Assembly (NCBI GenBank): GCA_022559985.1
Contig: JAFJTR010000135.1
Coordinates: 1 to 48,679 of the forward strand
Direction: 5' to 3'
DNA length: 48,679 bases
Source: Parastagonospora avenae f. sp. tritici 18332-5
Taxonomy: Eukaryota; Ascomycota; Dothideomycetes; Pleosporales; Phaeosphaeriaceae
The translations under genes and the position numbers were made by a program. Shown here piece by piece: positions 10,622 through 20,600 of this stretch. Position 1 is the stretch's first letter. Each line of letters opens with the position of its first letter. The notes beneath the pieces were generated by a model that was given only the letters and a program-made list of their open reading frames with translations, searched no databases and was not told the DNA's origin.

Positions 10622-10960
10622 ATGGACAGCCACCCCTCAGTCACCATCTCAGAGCGCGAATGCGCATCCCGCCATCCTTCCAATTCGTCCAAAGCTTCGA
10701 CGACCACATCTTCATATGAAGGCCAGCACGCACCAACCCTCCGCAACGACTCTGCGCAATCAGAGGCATCGATAACGCTGGCCGCTGAGTACACGCAGTA
10801 CACCGACGCGCCGCCGCCGTACTCGGAGAGGCAGTACGAGGGCAAAAGCGAGGAGCAGCAGAACAAGATGCGCATGGCCGACTACGCTAAGGAGATCAAT
10901 CGACAGATGGGCAAGCAGTTGGTAACGGGGTTGAAAAGTGGAGAGACCAAGGTCGAGTAA
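10622..10960 (+). CDS. Small Ser/Thr-rich protein with a PPPY motif
   Basis: This is a single exon of 112 residues starting at an ATG in good context (CACAATGGA). Residues 1-50 are Ser/Thr-rich and look disordered. Near residues 60-70 is DAPPPYSERQYE, which contains PPPY, the established ligand of WW domains in Rsp5/Nedd4 ubiquitin ligases. The C-terminal 40 residues form a charged helix (NKMRMADYAKEINRQMGKQL). There is no signal peptide or membrane segment. The motif suggests an adaptor or substrate of an Rsp5-type ligase, but this is inference from one short motif. Confidence 0.65.
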   Translation: MDSHPSVTISERECASRHPSNSSKASTTTSSYEGQHAPTLRNDSAQSEASITLAAEYTQYTDAPPPYSERQYEGKSEEQQNKMRMADYAKEINRQMGKQLVTGLKSGETKVE

Positions 10961-12236
10961 GATGTGCGATGAAAGCGATGGAGCTGGTGTTTCGTCATGT
11001 TTGCAAAGCGTTGGCGTTCTGGGTTATGAGGGTCGCCACAGAGCGATCATATTGTACAGTAGCATCTCTAGCATGGAAACACTTTGACTTCTTACACATG
11101 TTGCTTTGAAGTTGTGATGTAGTGAATCGACGTCGGCGGTTGCAGCCGGAGCCATGTCCGGCCCGTTACGCTCGCTGCCACTTCGGCCCTGTAAAGCCAC
11201 CAACTCGCGAACGAGCGTGCAACGTCTCGTATTGCTTGCACAGTTACATCTTGGTATCTCATTCCAACAAGAGTCAGGACCTCCCAAGGCCTGACTTCAG
11301 CAGGATTCAAAGGATCGCAAAACAAGCCACAACGTCGTCACGCTTCAATCTGAAACACCATCCCGCGCCATACCGGTTGTCGGAGATGCGCCCAAGTATT
11401 TCCTCATTTGGCCGCGGCACCGACCCGAGAAGAGTAGCAACGCGGCCATTTCATGCCATCCTTACAAACCACCAGCTAATGCAATGCAAGGCGCAAGGCA
11501 CGCGAGAGCTTGATTTCAAAAGGGCTTGTGGCGCACACTCGGACTTTCGCTGTCGGAAGCCAGCTTGCTTGTGGCTCAGTCGCTGAGTTGCGTGGCAAGT
11601 GAACTAACGAATTCGCCTCACTCGTATCGATCCTGAAAATAGCAGCACCGCACGCAAAAGTCATGAATGGTACGCAAGTCCTTTCCAACGGACTGTGCGG
11701 CAGATCTTAATCCCGCTCGAGCGTGCGTGAGCAGTCTCGCCGGCTGCCTAAGCCGTCCGTCTGATGACGACTCGACGCTGACGCGCATCCCTATGTCGCA
11801 CAGCCACGTGGATCGCGCGCAGATATATTGGAAAGGGGGTGCTGCGTGGTTCAGGAGATGTTTTATTTTTGCTAGACAATACATTTCAACATACAATTAT
11901 TGATAGGAGAAAGTTGCATTTATTGATTGATTGTTGGTTGCTAATTCAAGGTATGTGGAGACACATGTCACTCGGTGTCGGTAGTACATGATCCTTGATC
12001 CCTAACTATACTGGCAGCTCTGGCCTGACAACCACCCGCCAATATCTTGCTTACGAACGCGGGTAAACGTAAACGCAGAATATCTCCTTGTTTTTTGAAT
12101 AAAAACATTCACATCTCTACAATTACACTGCATTGTCGATCGCAGTCACACACAACAATTCAGACCTACACATCCGCTTCGACTTGCGTACAAACTACAC
12201 TACCCTTGGCTTCCATAAAACACATCGAACTACACA
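10961..12236. other. Long intergenic stretch, no gene seen
   Basis: About 1.3 kb with only overlapping short frames on both strands and no consistent splice model. The last 150 bases, C/A-rich and free of ATG in frame, probably form the leader of the next small gene. Confidence 0.4.
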
Positions 12237-12464
12237 ATGTCTACATCATCACGATCCCGCTCCTCATCACCCTCATCACCCTCATCACAAACCGACACCC
12301 CGCGCATCCCAGACCACATCATCGTTACCTTCGACGGCCAAACACGAGAAATCATGCGCATAGTGCGGGACGACGATGAGGAACGGCGGCCGAGGGCGAC
12401 ACGGACGAATTCGGGGGGCAGGCCGCGGTATTATCAAAGGGAGGAGAGGGAGGAGATTGATTGA
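12237..12464 (+). CDS. Very small Ser/Arg-rich protein
   Basis: This is a single exon of 75 residues from the ATG at 12237 (context CACAATGTC). Three regions are visible: a Ser-rich start partly encoded by a TCATCACCC direct repeat (12262-12289), a middle segment IPDHIIVTFDGQTREIMRIV that looks like beta strands of a folded core, and an Arg/Glu-rich tail. The middle segment is the part most likely to be conserved. No family was recognised. A further downstream exon cannot be excluded. Confidence 0.55.
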   Translation: MSTSSRSRSSSPSSPSSQTDTPRIPDHIIVTFDGQTREIMRIVRDDDEERRPRATRTNSGGRPRYYQREEREEID

Positions 12465-12742
12465 ACAATTACCGGGTGGGGATTTGTGGGCGTGCGGGTG
12501 GTGGGATGGGGTTGGCTGGATATCTTCGCGGGTCCATCATGTGTGTGATTCGAAAGTGGGGGCTAGATGCCTCCGCGAACGCCTTTGCCGGAGACTCCCA
12601 AGTCGTCATGAATATTTCCTTCTTTTCTAAGACTGCGTTAGCCGTTTAGTACCACGAAAGCCATACACACTCGTACAGGTCGACCGCCTTACCTCTTCTT
12701 TTCTCTTCTCTTTTAGGATACCGCATCCAGTCCAATCCACTT

Positions 12743-13209
12743 TCAAGAACTAATCCTTCCCTCCTTCCCCATGCCCTCCAAAAATCTCTTCAATATCGCC
12801 CTCCTCTTCAACCCCTTCCGCCCCGACACCAAACGCCCGTAGCAAAACACAACCTCCTTCCTCAGCGGCGAGGGAACGTTTCTGAACGCCCGAATGCGCT
12901 GCAATATCACACCCGTCATGCCACGGGGCCGCGGCGTTTTGTGATCGTGCTCGAAGATGAGCATGGCGACACGATGGGTTTGTTCGCCCTCGTCCCATTC
13001 CTGGAAGGCTTGCAGCTCATAGCATTCTGAGGGGCAGGAGTCGGAGCTGGACTCTGGATCAGAGGCGGGTTCTTCTTCTTCACTGGAAGGGGTGGAGGTT
13101 GGTGCGGGGTGACTTCGCAAGCCGGGTCGATTTCTTTTGGGTCAGCGTCACTTCTGCGGTCTAGTGGGGGACCTGGACGGGTTTTGGGATCTGCGGAGTG
13201 CTCGTCCAT
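12743..13209 (-). CDS. Hypothetical acidic/basic protein, 5' end unclear
   Basis: The frame ending at 12743 encodes about 125 residues: an acidic Ser/Glu/Pro part (SSEEEEPASDPESSSDSC), then a folded-looking part (YELQAFQEWDEGEQTHRVAM and FRNVPSPLRKEVVFCYGRLV) and a basic end. It has no ATG before residue 53. The nearest good ATG, at 13209, lies in a different frame that is also open (MDEHSADPKTRPG). An intron between them is likely; a GTGACG donor near 13156 and an AAG acceptor near 13083 would restore phase, but the signals are weak. An indel is the other explanation. No family was recognised. Confidence 0.45.
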
Positions 13210-13727
13210 GGTGGGCAAGGGTGGTGGGAGGGTGGGATGAGTGGGTGATGTAGACGGGCACGGGAAAACGTTAACGAGTTTTCAGTACGAGGATTAGCAG
13301 GCACATGTAAGTATTGTCTAAGCTGGCTGTGTTCTTTACATTTTGGTTGTGAATGACTACTTGTCTAGTCTACTATGTCAGAAGTGGCTTTTGTAGCTTG
13401 CTCCAAGAAAGTCAGTACCTGTCGGATCACTGGTATTGTCAATATCTCAGCTATGCAATCAGACGCACTGATCGCGGTGCTTGAGCAGGGCACTGAGTGC
13501 AGCGTCTAAGCAGCGCTCAGACTAGAACCCATGAGCCTATCTCTTCTGAAGTTCTCCTCCTTAATACATAAATCAAGAACAACCACTGAACAGAATGCAT
13601 TCCTAGTTATCGTTACTTCCCTTTTCGCACTCAGTGCAAAGCCAACCAAAAGTACCTAAGTAACCTTACCCGCCCCTACATCACTGCCATATATTTCCAT
13701 AATCTCCCCGCCACACTATTCCCATGG
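13210..13727. other. Intergenic, no gene seen
   Basis: Spacer between the start of the acidic/basic protein gene and the stop of the astacin-like gene. Only short chance frames are present. Confidence 0.4.
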
Positions 13728-14793
13728 CTACTGCCACGGATACATCGCCTTAACCCCCTTAACATCCAAATCCGTAATACCGAAGTCCGGAAACGGCTCA
13801 GGTTCAGCAATAACCTTCTTCCCGCCCCCATCCTTCTTCACAAGCGGACAATAATCCGCATCACCCCTATGATCCTTGAACTTCTCGGGGTCAGCAAAGT
13901 TCTCAGAAATATAGGGCATAATCGAGTCGATATCGGATTCCTTACTGCCCGTCGACGGATCCACGAGCTCCCCATTCTTCGTGAACTGATACGCTGCGAA
14001 ACTGAATTCCGCAGCGCACCGCGCCGAGTTGCAAAGTTCGTCTTCGGAGTGACCTTTTCCGGAGGCGCGGTGCAGCGCGTCGTCGTGGTTGATGAGCATG
14101 GCGCAGCTGTAGACGACGTGGTCGTCGCGGTCGGGGCGCTGGTGTTCGTGTAGGAGGCTGAAGGCATGGCCGAGTTCGTGGGCTAGATTGCACATGAAAT
14201 CAGCAGTGTCTTAAGTGAAGGTACGCCTTACTCACCAAAGTCCCAGTCAGTCGCCGCTGCGCCCATTTTCATGTGGTGTCTGCCCGCGACGTTGTTCTTG
14301 CTGTCAGGCGTATAGCCGACTGTTGTCTCGCCGCCGATTTCTGCATCGCCGCCGAGTTGTATGACGAGGCTGTCTTTGGCGATGTCGCTGTTCCAGTTGC
14401 CTTTGCCATCGCCGCACCATGGGTTAGCATCGCCGGGGATGTAGACGCGCTCGAAGCTGAGGGAGTGGCCGTGAGCGGATCCGGGCTGGTCGAGCTTCGA
14501 GTACCAGGTGGCCCATCCTAGAGCGACGTGAGCTGACAGCTTGTCGAAGGATGCTTGGTCTTGGTAGCAGTAGCCGACTACTCTGATGCCCTTGTCGTTC
14601 TTCGGCCAGAGACCTGACTTATTATTGCCGAACCTGAGTGTAGTCAGAGTCTGTTGCGAGACAGGATATTGAGTTCTGCTTACCAGGGACCGAAATAGTG
14701 TCCACCGATGTCGAGGGTAGCATTGGTTGGGGGTAAACAAGCAAATATTCGTGCTGCTAGAACCGCCAATACAGTGACAAGAGCCAACATCAT
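13728..14793 (-). CDS. Secreted astacin-like (M12A) zinc metalloprotease
   Basis: Exons 14793-14684, 14633-14236 and 14182-13728 give 320 residues. The introns are 50 and 53 nt (donors GTAAGC and GTGAGT, acceptors CTCAG and TCTAG) and both phases match. The first 24 residues are a signal peptide (MMLALVTVLAVLAARIFA). The zinc site HELGHAFSLLHEHQRPDRDD at 171-190 is the astacin signature HExxHxxGxxHExxRxDRD, except that the usual Gly at position 8 is Ser178, encoded by AGC. The three zinc His residues (171, 175, 181) and catalytic Glu172 are intact. The N-terminal half contains GHYFGPW and GWATWYSKL, and the C-terminal part is Lys/Glu-rich. The enzyme should act outside the cell on proteins. 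Activity could be affected by the Ser. Confidence 0.85.
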
Positions 14794-15393
14794 TGCTTCA
14801 GCTTCTAGGGTCCGATGAGGTATGGAAGAGATTAGGAAGAAGGAATGACATTAAAAGGTCTCTTCGTGAGTATATAACCTCAGGAAATCACGTCGTTTGA
14901 AGTGAGGTGTGGTAATAGGCAAAGTCGGTCTGCCTTCGCGGCTCGAATGAACAATGGCGGTAAGTCGTTTACCGCACTATCCAAATCTCACTACGATGCC
15001 CACAGTAGTGATATTAACAGTGTGCCTATTACTTCCGATCAGTTTCATCATCAGAGGCTCTTTCGGTGGATTCTTTCATTCTGGTTATGAGCACGTCCAT
15101 CTGGAACGATGTGATCGCAAAATAAGTGATTGGCCTCGTACCTTCGTATCCAAGAACACATCCCAATACATGAATCGCTGGTATCAATAATACTCAGTGG
15201 TATTTTAACAAACATAGCAAGTGAAAGAAAAACAAGATCCATAATCTTGAGATCTAAACCAAGCCAATCTTTTGTGATTCACATCGTTCACCCACATCCC
15301 CAAGTACCCAGCTTCCAAACACTTTTGTCATAACACGTTTCCTGATCACGAACGTCTCCACTGAACGCCCCAGCAATTCCCGCATCTGCTTGC
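14794..15393. other. Intergenic with TATA element of the astacin-like gene
   Basis: TATATAA at 14871-14877 reads as TTATATA on the minus strand and sits about 80 bases upstream of the astacin-like ATG. The remainder, to 15393, has no gene that I can support. Confidence 0.45.
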
Positions 15394-16563
15394 CTACTTC
15401 TTCAACTTCTCAAACACCGCTACCAGACTCATCACGCCCTTGAGCTTGCTAGGCGAATCTTCCGCCTGAACCACATCATCACCCTCCGCCCCTAGAACTG
15501 GGTTCTCCTTGCCCCGAATGCCCATCTTCTCGAGCAGCGACCTCGATGACCATGAAGTCTTCAGTAAAGACGGTCGCGGAAAGGCATCGAGATTATGCGT
15601 TGGTGCCAGTTGAAGCGCAGACCGCGGGCGCACGAGCGGTGCTTGCGAATCGTGGCTACTAGGCTGGGAAGCTTCGCCGATGCTTGGATGGCTGGTGATG
15701 AAGGAAAGCGTGTCGGTGGGGTGTTGGTTGTACGGCGGTATGTCCGTGGGAGTGAAGAACGGCGAGTGTTCTGTCTCGATGTGGATGATGGGCGACTGGA
15801 CACATAAGTGGGTTCCAGTGTTTGTACCTTCTTCGGACTTGTCTCCTACGATGAAGATGGCGGGTTTGCTGCCGGTGCGCGGTCGAGTCAGTGTTCTACC
15901 AGAATCCCATTGTTGGCCCAGTGAAGCCTTGGTCTTCTGTTTCTGACGAGAGGTCCCTGAACGGGTGTCGACTGGCTTGATGAAGTCTTTCTGCTCAGTG
16001 TTTGCGGGACGCTCCTTTCGCGAGGCTAGAGGATCGTACTTGGTGCGCAGTGCCTCGAAGATGTCGCATTCGTCCTCATCTTCGAGGCTGGGTGGCGCAC
16101 GAGTCTTGGCTATGCGTAATGCTTCGAGGCCACCGTAGTCGTGTCCATCCGATGCCCTTCCCGTCCTTCTCTTCCTTAATCCCAATCTCTTCTCCCCCGT
16201 CTTTCCTAACAAACGCCCGTCCACCCACCCAATTCTTTACCCCTAAGAAAGCACACCCATTCCTCAACTCGACCCTAATGTCTTCCACCCCAGCATCCGG
16301 GCCCGCATACTCTCGTAAAATATTCTCCTCCCGCGCACATGTAACTTCTAACACAACCCCAATGACCTTCGGCTCGGGCGCCCACTCGCCATAGTTCTCG
16401 CAGCTCAAACGACCGTGCTGTTGATGCCACCGACATAACCATGCAGCCACGCTTTGCACAGCTTAAGTGGGAATGGTAATGAAAGCAGGTTTTCGAGCTC
16501 GAGCGGTGTGGCGAGGGCCAAGTGAAGGAAGTAAAGAGCTGGGTAGGCGCTTAGCTCCGACAT
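15394..16563 (-). CDS. Hypothetical protein, splice model incomplete
   Basis: The long 3' part from about 16170 to 15394 is well supported as coding. It is a Ser/Pro/Thr-rich protein with GGLEALRIAKTRAPPSLEDE near its start and MSLVAVFEKLKK at its end. The upstream part (16459-16229) is open in another frame (YGEWAPEPKVIGVVLEVTC). An intron from 16228 (GTGGGT) to 16171 (GGAAG), 58 nt and phase 0, joins the two frames. No ATG exists in the upstream frame after the preceding stop. The candidate start, ATG 16563 (MSELSAYPALYFLHLALA), is in a third frame and needs one more intron that I could not fix. No family was recognised. Confidence 0.45.
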
Positions 16564-17678
16564 GGGGATCGGTGGTTGAGCGCGTGAGTCCTGTGAGGCG
16601 GGGGACCAGTTGGTGTAATCAGAGAGGTTGTGGAGGTCAGTGTGGTGATTGGGACTGAGCTGGAACTCGTTGTTAGATACATGGGCATGACCACACTTCG
16701 CGGCTAAAATTCACAGGAATCGGCTCCCTACGTAAGCGACTGTCAAAGGAACGGTGAAATGATTGGAGTACCCCATAACCTTGACTCGTTCGCCTGCGCG
16801 CTGTCAAAGCTCAGGTCCTCACTTTGGGGTGATAGGAGTACCCCATGACCAAGGCTCGTTTGCTTTGTTCCCGCTCTCTCGAGTTGCAGAAGAAGCGAGG
16901 GATAACTAATGCAGCCAGACTGCGACATCAGTCGTAAGACAAAGGGAGGATGATTAGAAAAAGCTGCTAATACCTCTAGGGAGACTTTGAACTTGTCCTA
17001 AAGACAGATGTAGGGAGAGCTATCTGTACGAAGGCGAGATGGAGAATTCTGCATACAGAGTTCTTGAAGCTGCTGAATGCCGCTTTTTCTGCAACGTGAA
17101 GGCCGTTGTCAAAGCTCGAGTCCGAGTCTGCGGTTGCACCTGGTGCAATACATCACTTCTAAGCAGCATAGTTTCGAAAGCAGCAAACACCATTCATGAG
17201 TATCCTACACCTACAATATGCACTTCCCGTTTCGTCTCGCCGCTATTGCCGTTTCCCAAAAGAGGTTTCGCCGAACAAATGCTTTAATCTACACCGGAAT
17301 CGCGCAAGCAAAAATGCACCGCGCGCAATAGTGAAGAAACTAGTAACGCATCTTTAGAAATATAAGAAAAGATCCCCAATTGCCACCGTGGAGAAAACGC
17401 CTTGCTTTTTGAATATCGCCAAGTCGGAGGTCAAAAAGCCGAAGCCCCTGTTCATTCGTGACACTACTCCATTGTCCATGACGTTACCATGATCCTTCAT
17501 ATTATGCCTGCCAGCCGAAAAGACTCGTGATATCGAGATGAAACTGGAAAGAAGAGCCATGAGATTAAAACGTGGAGAATATTTGATCCACAAACGATGT
17601 GTGCATTCGAATGCAAGGATTAGACAGAAGCAGAGTCGCTATTCTGAGGCTGTATATATATGCGCCGTGTGAAGGCGA
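16564..17678. other. Intergenic with a short imperfect direct repeat
   Basis: The sequence GATNGGAGTACCCCATNACC occurs at 16761-16780 and 16831-16850, 70 bases apart. Each copy is preceded by TGTCAAAG (16741 and 16802), so a unit of roughly 60-70 bases appears duplicated. Otherwise no gene is supported. The end of the stretch is the 3' side of the NOT1 gene, with a TATATATA run near 17652. Confidence 0.4.
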
Positions 17679-20600
17679 TTAAGCGAGAGGTCTAGGGCTC
17701 TGCTGAGCATGCGTAAACAGCGCGTTGAGAAGTCGCTCGACCTGACGAACTTGTTAGTCTAGTACTGATATACTGTATAGCGAGTCATATACCTCAGGTG
17801 CTGCTTTGACAAATGGCAGCTCCCAGAATGAGTAGTTGCGGTTCTTCAAAATCTCTAGCAGTGTGATGATGAGTCCCCAAGGATGGGGACGATGGACCAG
17901 GAGACGCTCTAAAAGCACCCTGGTGATGGTTTCCTGGATCTCGACCTGCCGTGAATCGCCGTCAGACACGCCGAACAAGTGGAGAAGCGCGTAGCTGTAG
18001 AAGTGAGTGTGCGTGTTGGGGAAGCGAAGCTGGTTGGCGATAGCGCTAATGAGATGGAAACGAGCTTCTGGTTGGAACTCCTTGGCCAGAGTCTCGAGAA
18101 GTTTGGCAGCCGGGCCCTCAGCATCGAATTGGGGCACGCTGGGCTCAGGACCTAAGGTGGTGACGCCAATATACAGAACAATCGCATGGATCAGGGCTGG
18201 GTCTGATGTGGTTGGCAGCTCGAAAGCTGTCGTTCTGGGCTCTGGGTAGTGCACCGCGTGGAGCAGCTTCTCAACGTCTTGTTGCTTGTCAGAGCCTTTC
18301 AAAAGACTGTCCACAATGGTCTTGACACCGGCATCGAGAAGCATTTGATCGATGTCAGCGCGAACCACTGGCGCCTGCAAGCTCTTCTCAAGTCGGTCGA
18401 CCTTCAGACCTGCAGCGAATGGATCGGGCATCTCGGTGATGGTCGATGGATAGGCACTAACTATCAAATTACGAAGCTGGGTGCAGTGCATCGGAATGCT
18501 GTTGCAGAATCTGAAGTGGTTCTCGACTAGGAACTCGGCGAAGTCATGGTGGATGACAAGCAGTACGCGCATGACTCCACGGTAGAACTGCTGCGCCATG
18601 AGTGATTCTCCAGTCGGTTTGATCAATTGACCAGTGAAGACGAGGAGAGCCTCCATAAGTTTGACATATACATCCCAGCGTTCATCCTGCTGGCCTTCCT
18701 CAAGCATGGCCGGAATGAGGATGCGGTGAGCAAGCAACGCTAGCCACGCGAATGTGAATCGCTGAAAGTGGCCCGGCTGTAGGATCAGCAAAGCTCTGGC
18801 AACAGCAAGGAACAAGTCAGCCTTGTGGTCGGCCAGAGCTTCGTCCTTGACAGCGTCATTCAACGTGAAGAGCACTGTTGAGAAGAGCCTGAAGAAGACT
18901 TTTTGGTTGAAGGCATCGCCTCGTGTGTTGTGGTGATTGCAGAGAACCAGGACGACGACGACAAGAATCTGATCCAGGTATCGTGATTTGCTCTCTTTAA
19001 TAGATCCTTCCTGATCTCCTTGGTACTTGACGAGTTCAACAATCAGCTTACCGAGCGCGTCAATCTTGAGTGTGGCAAGATCCTCATTGCCGGTCCCAAA
19101 CGGAAGCGAGTGTTCACGCTCATAAGCGATGACCGAGGAGTCGATGCATATACGGATAAACTCAATTGAAGTTTCTTGAGTCTCCAAAATCCTCCGCTGG
19201 TGAAGCTGGTAGATATACGCGAGCATGACCTTCTTGGGTAGCTCTGACTGCTGTTGCATGTGCACCCATTCCTCGAAAACGTACTCAAGATGGTCCTTTT
19301 GCCCGGTTGCCGGCGGGGTCATGGAAAGGTCGCTGGGTGAAGGCTGCAAGCTGTTGATCACCCTTTTGCCTAGCTCGAGAGATGGGTCCTCTGCTAGCCA
19401 GTTGTTGAGAGCATCGATAGTCAGCGCAAAGTCGGCACGAAATGCGCTCGGGTGCTCATTAAGCAGCAACTCGTCGAGCAGGCTTGCCAGCATCTCGACA
19501 GCGGCGATGCGTCGCTCCTGAATAGCCTTGGCGATCGTTGTGTTGAGGCGAGGGATATCCATGAGACTTACTTCCATCAAGGCGATCATGACTGGGGCCT
19601 TGAAGATGCGGTCGTCATCGTGAAGTGTGGCAAGCCACATCAGGACCTGTCGCGAGGTCTGGACAGAAAGCTGGCATAGGTGGCTCAGCAAATGGGCCAT
19701 GACTTCAATCTCCAGACGAGTGAGAGAGTCTGAGAAGAGATGGTTCGTGACTTGTCCGGCAATGCGGAACGCCCAGCTGTCCTTGTTGGGTCCGGCGAAC
19801 TCAATGCTTGAAACGAGTTGATCAAACACATGATGGATTGTGCTGCTGCCAGGCTGAAGCTCACTGATGCGCTCCTCGGGCGCCTCCTTAATAACACGCG
19901 TGAGTTCGATCAAAATATCTTCGGCACCACGCTGACCACGCTCTGGTCCAGCCGCATCCATGTAGCCGTTGAGCTGCTGTTGCGCGGGTGGTGCTTGTGA
20001 TGCTTGAAGCCGGGGCTGTTGTGTGGGCTGGCGCGGCTCCGCTGGTGCGGCACCAGGTGTTGGCAGATTTGGAACTGCAGCAAACTGTTCCTGCAAGATA
20101 TCGGGCATTTGTCGTCCGCTGTCCTGAGAGATATTGTTTGCGTGAGGCACACCGCGCGATTGTCTGCCAAAGTCCTCGTAAATGGCTAGCTGCTCCCTAT
20201 TCAGCCCACCGGTGGTCTGCTTGTATGGCTCCGGAATGTAAAAAGCCCATTGGCTGATATTGGCGTCCTTGAAAGGCTCGTTTGGTCGGGTGCTGCGAAA
20301 CATTCTACGGGCTCGAATGTTGTCCTCAATCTGCATATCGATCTCCGCCATGGAAGACATCTCAGCGGCTTGCTCTACGGTGTTGCAAACAAGGTCAAGA
20401 TTGTCGTTGACAAACATTAGAACATGGCCTTCGGGAAGAGCTTGCTCGGGCAAGTCTCGGGCATTCACCCTGATATTGTTCTGGATGCTCATGCGCAGGG
20501 GCTCCTTGCATGTTACCAAAGCCAAGGCACCGGACAGAGACTTGACGACGGTGTGCGCAGCATTGCGGAGCTTCTCCTCGTCGGGTTCCATAGCGAAATC

